From Alentia gelatinosa (Eukaryota; Annelida; Polychaeta; Phyllodocida; Polynoidae): DNA of 64,000 nucleotides. The stretch's first letter is position 1. Each line of letters starts with the position of its first letter. The notes beneath the pieces are model-generated. The model saw nothing but the letters and a program-made list of their open reading frames with translations, searched no databases and was not told the DNA's origin. A program made the translations under genes and the position numbers. Below, piece by piece: positions 52,201-63,632 of this stretch. Where the stretch lies: contig OX465588.1 in the NCBI GenBank assembly GCA_950022655.1, positions 22,430,527-22,494,526 of the forward strand, given 5' to 3'.

Positions 52201-54883
52201 AACATGACAACAACGAGGTCGATGTCCAGGACAACGATATTGTCGGTATGTGTTCCAGCTTGAGGATGTTGCAATGCGTGGAGGTTACGCACGTTTAAGA
52301 GAAGACTGCATCATTATATCAGTTATTCTAGGGATGGAAATTCATGCATTGAAATTAGAGTGGTGTTTTGATGCATTAAATAGCGAAAATACCCACCCCT
52401 TTTATGAAAGTCGTCAGTACTCATTCTTCAAAATATACGAATATATTTGGTTTACAGGTATTCCATATCGTTTTTAAACTGATCAATGATATCTATTTTG
52501 TGTTTATCTATGTTTCTACACTTTTCAATTCTTTGTGTAATGTTTGATATTAGCAGGAACAGATTTTTGAAGGTTTGACTTTTGTAAAACAAAAGATATT
52601 GATGATTTTTTTAATTTTGCAGCACTCCCCCTGTCTGGTAAATGTCCGTTAATTTGCCACTTGGCAGGGGCTAAAATAATGTCATTAGATTCAGTGTGTT
52701 ACTGCAATCCTGACCTTTATTTTCTGCTTACCAGGCTTCTAGTATTTTCGTGTTGTAGAATCTTATGCTTTTCTGGCTCCGTTACTATCTGCTTTACCAG
52801 ACGAACAATAGTCTGTGTAGAAGAGAAACAGAGATCGCCCAGTTCTTCAAGTTGGCACCATTTAGCCTCAGATGGTATCAAGCCTTCCTCACCGTTATGA
52901 TATGCAATACAGCAGATATCTTTGAAAGATTTTGTATTTCGCATGTCAATAAGAGTATCTTTCCCGGTTCCCCTGATATCCTTATAATTTGCCAGTGGGG
53001 ACCTTCCGTTCCGGTTTCCCATATTTTCCATGCCCGCCATCTCATACTGGCAGTGGTGTGTAAATTCTCTTAACTCTTTCAGTCCGAGCAATGCCTGGAG
53101 GCATTCCCACACAGGGGACGAGGAATGCCTGGAGGCATTCCCACCCAGGGGACGAGGAATGCCTCCAGGCATTGTTAAAGAATATATTTATATTTATGCA
53201 TCGTCATCACAAACGTTATGTTTTATGGGAAATAATGAATAGATTTATACCATTTTTTCACAATAAATAAAAATCCTATGTTCATTATTATACTCTATGA
53301 GCATTCGATAAGTAACTATAGTAACTTGTATCTAAGGTTACTAAGTGACGCCTATATGACAAACAAACGCCATTACTGTGACAGTCTCGTCCCCTTGGGG
53401 TTTATAGAGGTATTACACCTCGTCCTATAGTGCGCACACTCCCCACTCAGGCTCGGACAGAAAGAGTTAATCGCCCAACGCCAGCAAGTACCCTATTTAT
53501 TGTTCAAAACTACCCATCCTGTGGATGTGAAAACATGCTGTACAGAGCTTGCTCATCCTAATGCACCAGTGCTTACCATTACTCTTTAGGACTGCCCATA
53601 CGTATGCAGCTTAAAGCGATGCCTCCTTGGAAATATGTCATGACACTGTCATCCTACAAGTCATGTATGCTGCATAATAACAGTGCAACTGAGCCTTATA
53701 AGCACTATCACTTAGTGAGGCCATGCATTGCATATTATAAAAAGTGAAATACCAAAAGGAATCAAAACCATGTCAAAGTAAAAAAAATGGAAATCCAAAT
53801 ATATATGCCTATTCAATCATTTAGATCTTGAATAAAGTCTGTTCAATAGGCACGAACAATATTAAGTCGAAAAGAAACAACTGCTTGGATTTCTGGTTTC
53901 AGTCTAAAGACACTAAAACTGCAATAAATGTCATTTCATCTTCGAAAGCCTTTGATGGGGGCATTGTATGTAGCCCGAAGTTCGGATTTTAAACACTAAA
54001 TGTCGAACTATTCCTATTTGATAGCCTGCCAATGAATACATTTGTATCATATTATTATGATAAATGATAAATTGATTTTCTATAATTACTCTGACATGGA
54101 GGTATTTCATATCTTTGCTTTTGTTGGTTGTACATAATAGAATCCTTTACGATGATGTAGTAGATGACTAGGAATTTAGATCATATATCCGTTCTGTTGA
54201 GACTTATCAAACTTTGCCTTTTCTGATAGCCTTCCTAATACATGTTCCTACCTGAGGAACTTATCCAAAACTGCACCTCACTGGTGCATATATATAGCGC
54301 GTGTTTTATTTATGTATTGCTTGTTATTTGGACTATATATTGGTGGACAGAAAATAACAGTACCGGTATTTCAACAACAAAAGGATAATTCTATTTGATA
54401 TCAAAATTACATGTATACTTTACAGAAGGACATGATTTCGTTCAGACCAGCTTTCAAGTCTCATTATTGCTCCACAAAATTCTTTCCCTTTAAGATATAT
54501 ATATGACAATTGTCAGTGATAGTTCTTTAGTTTCCTGGAGTACAAACGTATGCTATCAGAGCAGAGATCCCTCTAATTCACAGTAATACAGAAACGTGTT
54601 TGTCAATATTTCCACAAAAGGAATGATTCTGATTGAACCCTCAGTTCTTGTTACGCAGAACAACCAATGTATTGTTCTGCCTACATAGATGGTGGTACAT
54701 TCCACCGGCATGAAGTCTATGTTGGGTTAATTGATACCAGCATGGGAAAGTACGTTGAGAGAGACTCTTTTTTCATCGCCACCATTTCGTATCTTTGCAG
54801 TGGATTCTGGATCTTCGGGTTATGCTGGCTTGGCCCCTGTGCTGGTTCTTCTTGCGTCCATTGTTGCCGCACTTTTGGTGTAA
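37857..54883 (+). CDS. Unknown secreted protein with charged helix and GPI-type tail
   Basis: Coding exons: 37857-38034, 48795-48978, 49471-49522, 49834-49848 (15 nt), 50031-50059, 50686-50764, 51295-51432 (or from 51301), 52077-52245 and 54801-54883. Phases agree throughout, giving 308 aa. Residues 1-18 form a signal peptide (MKLLMLLMAVSGLAQVMA). Residues 19-150 hold four cysteines (22, 73, 91, 103) and five N-glycosylation sequons (N19, N57, N93, N102, N111), so this part is likely extracellular. Residues about 160-250 are a very charged E/K/R/Q helix (coiled coil or single alpha helix), then an acidic stretch. The last exon encodes a DSGSSG site and 17 hydrophobic residues ending at the stop, as in GPI-anchor signals; a short transmembrane tail is the alternative. 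I do not recognise the family. Intron 1 is 10.8 kb. Confidence 0.8.
41819..45542. mobile_element. 3.7-kb element with about 370-bp inverted ends
   Basis: The left arm (about 41819-42184) is the reverse complement, with scattered differences, of the right arm (about 45104-45542). Shared landmarks are TGCCAAATTATTCT at the outer edge, GCTGATGCTATCAGTGACC, GGGAATTCT and CGATGGCCAGAT. The right arm has a poly-C run (45243-45255) where the left has GGGGGTGAGGGG. The interior of about 2.9 kb is rich in GGCCA words (42950-43650), includes 15 C at 43489, and has no frame above 90 codons. Probably a non-autonomous DNA transposon with long terminal inverted repeats; older than the foldback element at 55.3-61.8 kb because its arms have diverged. 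Confidence 0.7.
46236..46280. repeat. (CT)n microsatellite
   Basis: About 22 uninterrupted CT units followed by pyrimidine-rich sequence. It produces spurious Arg-Glu and Ser-Leu repeat frames on the two strands. Confidence 0.95.
47584..48071. mobile_element. 488-bp MITE with 26-bp perfect inverted ends
   Basis: Begins AGAGGAGGTGTGAAGCGCAG and ends with the exact complement (CTGCGCTTCACACCTCCTCT), the match running 26 bases. The outer flank GTCTCAC also recurs, inverted, on both sides. No transposase. Located in intron 1 of gene 4, 0.7 kb before exon 2. Confidence 0.8.
49834..49848 (+). other. 15-nt microexon of gene 4
   Basis: Bounded by TTTTAG and GTATGT and encoding YTGQQ in phase 0. Skipping it keeps the frame, so it may be alternatively included. 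Confidence 0.65.
52246..54800. other. Last intron of gene 4, with 34-bp tandem repeat and antisense frame
   Basis: 2.56 kb. A minus-strand open frame of 151 codons (52717-53172) runs through a 34-bp tandem repeat at its start. Its body (with REFTHHCQYEM and KWCQLEELGD) has a protein-like composition that I cannot place; a transposon fragment is most likely. The remaining sequence is AT-rich. Confidence 0.5.
53090..53174. repeat. 34-bp tandem repeat, three copies
   Basis: AATGCCTGGAGGCATTCCCA-type units start at about 53090, 53124 and 53158. Each begins with a near-palindrome (AATGCCTGGAGGCATT); the last is the variant TGCCTCCAGGCA. Confidence 0.8.
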
Positions 54884-54995
54884 AGAGGATGACTGCAGAA
54901 ACGGACAAGCCGAGAATACCCTACTGAAGTCTTTCATCCCCAGTGACGATTCAACGAACTTGTGTTCAGCAATGGTGCAAACTTAAATCATACAT

Positions 54996-55001
54996 ATTAA
55001 A
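54996..55001 (+). terminator. Possible polyadenylation signal for gene 4
   Basis: ATTAAA 113 bases after the TAA stop at 54881-54883. Confidence 0.4.
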
Positions 55002-55340
55002 GTATCTTGTAGGTACGACACATAAAGGACATATTACAGAACTTACACTAGTTGTTTATCCTCACATATTCTGTATTTGTATCTCCTCCTATTAGTATGC
55101 GTTACTTCGACTACGCAATGTTGAAGGAACTGACATTATTTATCTCTATTTAGAAGGTCGAATCAACTAGGTTAATGGATGTTGGTGAAAAGTAAATTGT
55201 ATGTTAAGCCATGGTCAGTAGAGGTCTACCTTTGTATTAACCACGTTTGATCATGGATGTAAAAGATCTAGTGTCACGGACGCACAGTAAGAAAAGTTTG
55301 AGAACTTGCATGCCTTGGAAGCAGGTATTCAATGTATTAG

Positions 55341-58300
55341 TAGAGGAGCAAATGGCCTAAAAATGGGTAAAATTGACCCCCGAAAGTCTACTGGCTGAAA
55401 CTTGCCATATTAGTCAATTATGACCTCAGGAATCTGAATCTGATACTTGTTTGTTCCAAAAAGTGTAGCATCATACTCGTTTCCATGGTAACAGAAGAAA
55501 AACAAAATTTAATACATACTGACACATAATACATACTTTTATAAGAAAAGGTGAATAAATGCATTTTTTCTGTCTGTAAAATTTATCATTCTTTGGCCAA
55601 AAGTGTACATTATGGAAATATGCCCTTTTCTGTTTTCTTGGAAGAATTGTTGCCATGGTAACATTCCAATTTGTGGGGGAACCCCCATTTTTGGTTTTCT
55701 CATGGTTATTAAAGTTGGATAAAAAGAATAATTTTATGAATGACAGGTACAAATTGATAAATTTAGCAATAACACACAGCATTGATAGGTACCACCATTT
55801 TTTGAAGTCATTCAATTGTTCCCATGGCAACCAAAACAAGGTTTTTCCTATGACCAAACCAGCCAGATAATGATACTCTAACTAGACATTTGTATGGCAA
55901 ATCTGCATGACATGGCAACTAGTAGAAGAGTAAAGTCTCAAAAAGGCCATTAGAGAGTCTACTGCATGAAATGTACCATGTTGGTCAATCATTACATGGA
56001 GAATCTGATTCTGCCACTCTTTTGACCAAAAGAATGTAGCATCACTTTTGTTTCCATGGCAACCTTAATGCATAATAATCTACTTAGAAACCACCAATTT
56101 CCTGCAAATATGAATAATAGATGTAAGAAATAGGAGCTAAACACCTACTCATGAGATTTCATTTTCATGATATATACACTTGGGACATAATGTGGAGTTG
56201 TTCTGTTCATTCCATTAGCATTTGATTGCCATGGCAACCAGTTTAGCACAAAAGACCCACTGCAGTAGCCAGCTCTGATTGTCATCAAAGCAAATTACTA
56301 GCTTCTTTAGCAATTGATGATAGAGACTTAATGTAAGTATTTATCCTAGTACTTGGAGAGTCTACTGCATGAAATGTGCCATGTTGGTCAATCATTACAT
56401 GGGGAATTTGATTCTTCCACTATTTTGACCAAAAGAATGTAGCATCATTTTCGTTTCCATGACAACATGGTTGTATAGTGATTTACTCAGAAATTACCAT
56501 TTTCTTACACATGAATAGTAAGTGTCTGAAAAATAGCCATAAAACATCTTCTCATGAGGTTTCATGAGCTTATTTTGTATACATTTAGGATATCATGGTT
56601 CATTTATATTCCCTAAGAATTTGGTTGTCATGGCAACCAATGCAGCAGAGAGCATCCATTACAGGAACCAACTGTGATTGTTATCTAAACAAACTGCTAT
56701 TATCTTTTAGCCATTAAAGATAGAGACATAAAGTAAGCATTTATTCTTGGACATTTTAGTATGCAGAATCCAATGGGATGCATCTGCAATCCCAGAATGC
56801 AATATTTGGGCTCTCATATTGGAATTAAATACCTTGAAATTAATGAAGATATGACACTTAGCATATAACACTATTTGGTACATGGTCTATATGATTCATT
56901 TTATACAAGAGTAAGATGTCATAAAAATATCTGTGACATGATGCAGTTGTGCATGATTTATAGTTTAGGCAATGTAAACACATGACACAGAGAATTACCA
57001 AGTCACACTGGGTGATGACTAGAGAGATCAAGCGTGGCTGGATGATGCTTGGAGGCATCACCATGCATGACTGGGTGATGCCTTGAGTTATTATCATTCA
57101 TGGAATATTTGTTTTATGAAACAATTTAGTTTATGATAGATCAAGAAAGGTGAAATTTCCTTAGAATGTAGGTATGATATATTTTGGAATTTAAGACAAA
57201 AAGAAACATAATATCAAGGATAATGTATTACATGACGTTATGAAATGTGTTACATGACATTTCTGCAATTGGCCTTTAAGAACTTGCCCCAGTGGGCATT
57301 TATACTGACATTGCTACCTGTCCTGATGCTGCAGGTACCTGACAGGAAAGGCATAAGCAAGGTGCCAAATTAAGAATATATAGTCTGCATATTCTGGAAA
57401 TGACAGTCATCAACAGAACTAGAGGGTAACATATCCACAAAAGGTTGAGTGGGGCATGTCTAGGATCAGAGTTGACCATGGCAAATTAGAATGTCAGAAT
57501 GGGTGATGCATACCCTAACAAAGGAGAAAAAAGGCACCACATGGTGCTATGTTACCCTCTATATGGTGTCATCTGGCACCATACACTTTCTGGTGTATGC
57601 CCACCAGAACCCCCAGGGGAGGGGAATTGCTCCATGTTTACGATGCCTTTGCAGATCACAGAATAGTGATCCATGGGCGTAAATGTTGCTCCAGAAAATT
57701 AGTGGATTGAGTTGGAATTGCATCACCACCTAAAATATGGCTTTCAGTGATACTTTTTATGCAGACCTCACATCAGGGCAGATGTCTGCATATTGCATTA
57801 CTTTGGTTAGAAATGGCCTTGTCTGATATTCTCAATAATGATCCATGGTGGCACTACCACCCCTGCCCATTGTTCATCTACCTATAGGAGATAGAGATCC
57901 ACATAACCAGGTGTCAGATAAGTTTTAATTATTGTACCATCTGTATTTAACTCTATTGCACTGGGTACTCACCATAGTAGTACAGGTATGGAGCCAGGTA
58001 CTAGTGCCAGTGAATACCGCTAGAGGCCGGACATATAACCCTAATTGTGATACTTTTATCTTAACATCACATGACATCTCATATGATACTAAATGCTGTG
58101 CTTTATTTCACCAAAAAATATCAAATATGATGTTATACATACATACTGTGAACATTTCAGGTTGATTGAGCAAATATTTCCAATCTTATTCACAAAAACG
58201 AATATTTTGTAAATGATGCCTCAAGGTATCACCAGGCCATCCCTGGATGTATCTTCCCCTGTCTCATTCAATATGTGCCCCATAATTGTTGTATAGCTAT

Positions 58301-61300
58301 CGCATCATACAAATTAGCAATACTGCATGAATATAGGGATACGATCCAATATCATGGGAGCAACGCTTTTTTAGTCAGATCGTTAAAGTAATCGTAAAAT
58401 AAAATTGTGATCCAATTATAGCTAGCGATACCACAAAAAGTGGAGCAATTTGGGCAATGAGGCACTGCCACCATTTCAGTGCTTTTGTCCTCAGTGCTTC
58501 CCCCACACAGCACTTCAAAGTCCTCTTATTAACCCTTTATTGATGGGAATCCATGGCAGAGCCACTCTCTCATCAATGGCTATTAGTGTCAATGTACACA
58601 GCTGGGGGCAGGATGTGTCAAAATCATTCTGTTCCTCAATCACATGGTATAGCATGTCATCCTTAATGTTATTATTCATTTTGATCAACTTATGCATTTC
58701 CACCTGATGACTAAATGATCACCAATTATGTATTCATTAAAAATCAGTCATCGCGTGGTGTCACTTGAGATTTAATCATAATCATCAACAAAAACAAACT
58801 CTTTCCACCTGACAGATGGTTTTCCTACCTTTGTATTGAAAGTAACTGAGAAAATACTGATGCTGATACATGTTTACTAGCCTGATGATTAACACTCCTG
58901 ACATTGCAGCTGAATGTGTGCTTCCAATGGATACACTGTGCAGAGATGGTTAATGTAAAAAGCTTGCCACAAATTATATGTACATAACTGCTTTCAATTT
59001 ATCGGGGAGGCAAATAATTGTCAGCTGGTGCCATATTGCATAATGTGGAGATAAAGATTGTGATCTGTAACATGTTATCCCCATTTCCACCTGACAATTA
59101 TGTACCCTAAAAATGGCAAAAGGTCAGCAGTGGTGCCAAAAGACAGAATTGCGGGCCGGAAGTGGCAGGTGGAAACACTGCATTACTTTAATTTCTATAT
59201 GCATACTTATAAATGTCCTTACTTATTTGATGATATCCTGACTAGACAGAGAAGCCAGAGGGTTCCTGCTGATTCCACCTTTTGTAGTCTACCTGTCTAA
59301 ACCACCGACATCCGCCACTATTCAGTCTGACCATCAGGGCATATGCTAGCAATATAAGTCACTGAAACCCACTCTACCCTCCATTATGACCTTCATCTAG
59401 TGTTTTGCTAATTTCTGGGGCCAGTCCTGGACTGTTTTCTCCCAATGCTAGCCCCATAACATATGAAATGCACCATTATCAAGCAAGAGAGTTACCTCCC
59501 ATTTTCTCCTGTATTGGGCACAGGGAGATATGGAGCTACTAACAGGAGAGGCAATAATGATAAGGCCCCTCCTTTCAGAGTTATGAGGGGAACATAGATT
59601 TCTCAGGACAGACACACTAGTGTCTTAAAGGCTCCAAGACTCAAATTGTGACATCCTGGGAAAGGTATCAGGGCTCAAGGGCACTATGGGCACCAACAGG
59701 AAGGCCATATAACCTTCACAATATGGGGAGAGAAAACCAGCAAGAGTGAGCCAGGAATTGAAACCAAGTGGTGTCACATTTTTCCTCCATGGCATGCCCC
59801 ACAATGGTCTGAGATTCTGACATGCATCTGATCCATACCTTAACCTTCTAAACCTTTTTATATGTTAGCTATAGTTAATAGTAACAGGTAGAGCATGACA
59901 CAAGTATGTGACAGATACATACAAGCAAGAGGTATAAATACTGTATGGAACAGGGTTTTCCTGGTAACAATAGCTAGGATAAGTGTCCAACTTTGTCTTG
60001 AGAAGCCAGAGGAAAGAAACCTGGAGTATTCTGGGCATGCCCCCAAGAACTTATAGCAATTTGTTTATATGAGAATCAAAGGGGGTTGCTGCACTGATTA
60101 TTTTCTACCTGCATTCTACCTGCATTGGTTACCATGGTAACAAGATTCTAAAGACATAGAAACAAGAGTTACCCATTACATCCGAAATGTAAACATATAA
60201 AAACAATGAATGAGTTTGAAACCCTATGAGTTTTCTTGTTTTTCTGGGACTTACGCTTCAAATGTGTAAGAAATTGGTGGTTTCTAGGTAGATTATCATG
60301 CATTTAGGTTGTCATGGAAACGAAAATGATGCTACATTCTTTTGGTCAAAATAGTGGAAGAATCAAATTCCCCATGTAATGATTGACCAACATGGTACAT
60401 TTCATGCAGTAGACTCTCCAAGTACTAGGATAAATACTTACATTAAGTCTCTATCATCAATTGCTAAAAAAGCTAGTAATTTGCTTTGATGACAATCAGA
60501 GCTGGCTACTGCAGTGGGTCTTTTGTGCTAAACTGGTTGCCATGGCAATCAAATGCTAATGGAATGAACAGAACAACGCCACATTATGTCCCAAATGTAT
60601 ACATCATAAAAATGAAATCTCATGAGTAGGTGTTTAGCCCTATTCTTACACCTATTATTCATATTTGCAGGAAATTGGTGGTTTCTAAGTAGATCATTAT
60701 GCATTAAGGTTGTCATGGAAACAAAAGTGATGCTACATTCTTTTGGTCAAAATAGTGACAGAATCATATTCCCCATGTTATGATTGACCAAGATGGTGAG
60801 TTTCATGCAGTAGACTCTCCAAGTACTAGGATAAATACTTACATTAAGTCTCTATCATCAATGGCTAAAAAGCTAGTAATTTGCTTTGATGACAATCAGA
60901 GCTGGCTACGGCAGTGGGTGTTTTGTGCTAAACTGGTTGCCATGGCAATCAAATTCTAAGGGAATGAAAAGAACAACTCCACATTATGTCCCAAGTGTAT
61001 ATATCATGAAAATGAAATCTCATGAGTAGGTGTTTAGCTCCTATTTCTTACATCTATTATTCATATTTGCAGGAAATTGGTGGTTTCTAAGTAGATTATT
61101 ATGCATTAAGGTTGCCATGGAAACAAAAGTGATGCTACATTCTTTTGGTCAAAAGAGTGGCAGAATCAGATTCTCCATGTAATGATTGACCAACATGGTA
61201 CATTTCATGCAGTAGACTCTCTAATGGCCTTTTTGAGACTTTACTCTTCTACTAGTTGCCATGTCATGCAGATTTGCCATACAAATGTCTAGTTAGAGTA

Positions 61301-61837
61301 TCATTATCTGGCTGGTTTGGTCATAGGAAAAACCTTGTTTTGGTTGCCATGGGAACAATTGAATGACTTCAAAAAATGGTGGTACCTATCAATGCTGTGT
61401 GTTATTGCTAAATTTATCAATTTGTACCTGTCATTCATAAAATTATTCTTTTTATCCAACTTTAATAACCATGAGAAAACCAAAAATGGGGGTTCCCCCA
61501 CAAATTGGAATGTTACCATGGCAACAATTCTTCCAAGAAAACAGAAAAGGGCATATTTCCATAATGTACACTTTTGGCCAAAGAATGATAAATTTTACAG
61601 ACAGAAAAAATGCATTTATTCACCTTTTCTTATAAAAGTATGTATTATGTGTCAGTATGTATTAAATTTTGTTTTTCTTCTGTTACCATGGAAACGAGTA
61701 TGATGCTACACTTTTTGGAACAAACGAGTATCAGATTCAGATTCCTCAGGTCATAATTGACTAATATGGCAAGTTTCAGCCAGTAGACTTTCGGGGGTCA
61801 ATTTTACCCATTTTTAGGCCATTTGCTCCTCTACTAT
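55341..61837. mobile_element. 6.5-kb foldback element with long inverted arms
   Basis: The outer ends are GTAGAGGAGCAAATGGCC and its complement, next to TA on each side. The outermost 640 bp or so (55341-55990 against 61190-61837) are almost identical inverted copies; I saw a single difference in the parts compared. Inside them each arm continues with about 400-bp tandem units: roughly two on the left (to about 56740) and three on the right (from about 60120). The unit carries landmarks AGTAGACTCTCC, GTAATGATTGACCAACATGG, CTACATTCTTTTGGTCAAAA and two CCATGGCAAC-type palindromes. The centre (56760-60100) is about 3.3 kb with no frame above 85 codons. No transposase was recognised. Long inverted ends with internal tandem repeats recall foldback/Galileo-type DNA transposons. 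Confidence 0.8.
55471..55857 (-). repeat. 128-codon frame in left foldback arm (not a gene)
   Basis: This frame is present, identical, in inverted form at 61317-61703. It has no family resemblance, runs across three X-box-like palindromes, and a second long frame overlaps it on the other strand. Identity between copies follows from the near-identity of the arms, so it is annotated as part of the inverted repeat and not as a protein gene. Confidence 0.6.
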
Positions 61838-63132
61838 ATAGCTTATTATATACACACTGCAATATATCTCAATGGTCAGTTAGCACTTCATGTTAAATGT
61901 ATTTAATAGTAATATTTAGATTACTAGGGACACAATTTGGTTTCACAAAAAGTCCCGACAATACGTAAGCTATTCAAATAATAATGACCATAACCTTGTT
62001 GCATACCTATAGTTCTTTATATGTATCAATCTGTATATCTCTGACATTGCTAGAAGTATAACGTTATGGGGTCTAAGTAGAAATATGTGCCATTGTATTT
62101 GTAATTTCCTTGTTGTTGTTTTTTGTTATACAAAATCTGAGAGAGTACATAATGTCTTTTATAGGCAAATTGGTCTTCAATAATCCCTGATGCATGTTTC
62201 CTTCATAAATATCCATATGACTTTCGCAATGTATGTGCATCTGCATGTTTAAGATATTTGTCTCATTTATAAAACATCATATATATGAATGTAATCATCC
62301 GTCTTGTCCACCAGATCTTTATGTTCTAAACACCATATATCATCTCAATTTTGTGTCGTGCAAATTTACAGGCAAGTCATGAACACCCAACGAGCTTTTG
62401 GAAACCAGATGGGAGTGTAGCTTTTCAAAGAAAATCATATATATATATGCATGTCATTTATTCACCTTTAGAGAATTTCATTCTACATCTCAATCTAAAC
62501 ACATATTTAGGCAAATGTAGTTTCTTGCTTGAAATTGGCAAAGGGGCAAACTATAATCTTATGTATTTATCAGGCATGTGTTCTATACCGTCAAATATAC
62601 ATGTAATTGCATGAGCATCAAGCTCGGATCATGAATCAAACTTGATATATCACTCTTAAATCTATTTCTTTCTTTCTTAATTGTGAAGACCTACACTTGT
62701 ACCTTCAATTCTTCGCTGTTTCTGACAATTTATTCGCTGTATAAAAGACCAGACTAGAAATTTGGCAGTACGAAATGAATTTTATGTAACTGTATTATTC
62801 TGACAATTTTCACGAAAATAAAAGAGTTCAAACCAATTGGAAATGTGGTTATCTCTTTATTTCCCGGTACATTAACGAATTTTTCCAGGTCAGCGGAGAT
62901 GAGACGGGCTCTTATTAAATATTCGACTATATACACATGGAACAGATTATATAACCTACAGCCAGAGAAAAATTCGAAATGTTAAATTAGAATTTTTGGA
63001 ATAACATCTTCAAAAATATTGGCAGAATATATAAGGGGCCTACTTCAATACTGATGGGGAAAAGCTGGGATGAACTACAGTAATTAAGCTCTGTTAATGA
63101 ATCCAAAAGACTAAAGTGATTATTCAATCAGA
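61838..63132. other. AT-rich stretch, nothing recognised
   Basis: No supported gene or clear repeat. Short frames only. Confidence 0.5.
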
Positions 63133-63207
63133 CAGGCCTTTAACAGGCGGTTTGGACGGCCGGCCGACCCGGCATCGGGCTGTGAATGTACACAGAGTAT
63201 ATGAATT

Positions 63208-63606
63208 GTCCGAGCTGTTCCACCAACCCATCTATTTCTAGCCAACCGACGACCACCAGGCACACACACACTGCCTGGCGGGCAGTTCTACCAAGCTGTC
63301 CGGTCGGCCTGTGATGGCGGGGCGCTGAGCACACGAGTTTCCTGTGCATTCGATGAGGGGGGGGGGGGGGGGGGGGAGTGCTCAAACACTCCTCCATTCA
63401 CAACACCGCTCATGCTGTGCAAAACCGGGTGATCGAGCGAAGTGAGTGTGCCTCCATGATAGGATTTGTACAGGAACAGTGTTAGCTCGTCAAATATTTG
63501 ATGTATTCTGTGTTAATCCGTTGGTCGGTGATCCTGTGCAGGCAACATTGTACTATTTAGCGCTCATAACCGCCCACCACCTGGCCGGCAAGCTTGGTGG
63601 AACAGC
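63208..63606. mobile_element. Element with GCTGTTCCACCAA ends
   Basis: AGCTGTTCCACCAA near 63211 and TTGGTGGAACAGCT near 63592 form inverted ends of a GC-rich block containing a 20-G run (63357-63376). The same core motif bounds and recurs in the element at 10353-11420, so the two belong to one family. It may extend left to the GC-rich edge near 63145. Confidence 0.55.
63357..63376. repeat. Poly-G homopolymer (20 G)
   Basis: Uninterrupted run of 20 guanines inside the GCTGTTCCACCAA-ended element. Confidence 0.95.
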
Positions 63607-63632
63607 TTCAAAATGGGTTATTGGCCAGTCAG

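Noticed and set aside
53090..53174. CRISPR-like array
   Set aside because: Three contiguous 34-bp tandem units without spacers, in an animal intron.
55471..55857. A 128-codon frame identical to one at 61317-61703 as a conserved gene pair
   Set aside because: The copies are inverted arms of one element with near-identical DNA; a long frame also exists on the opposite strand, and no domain or splice context supports coding.
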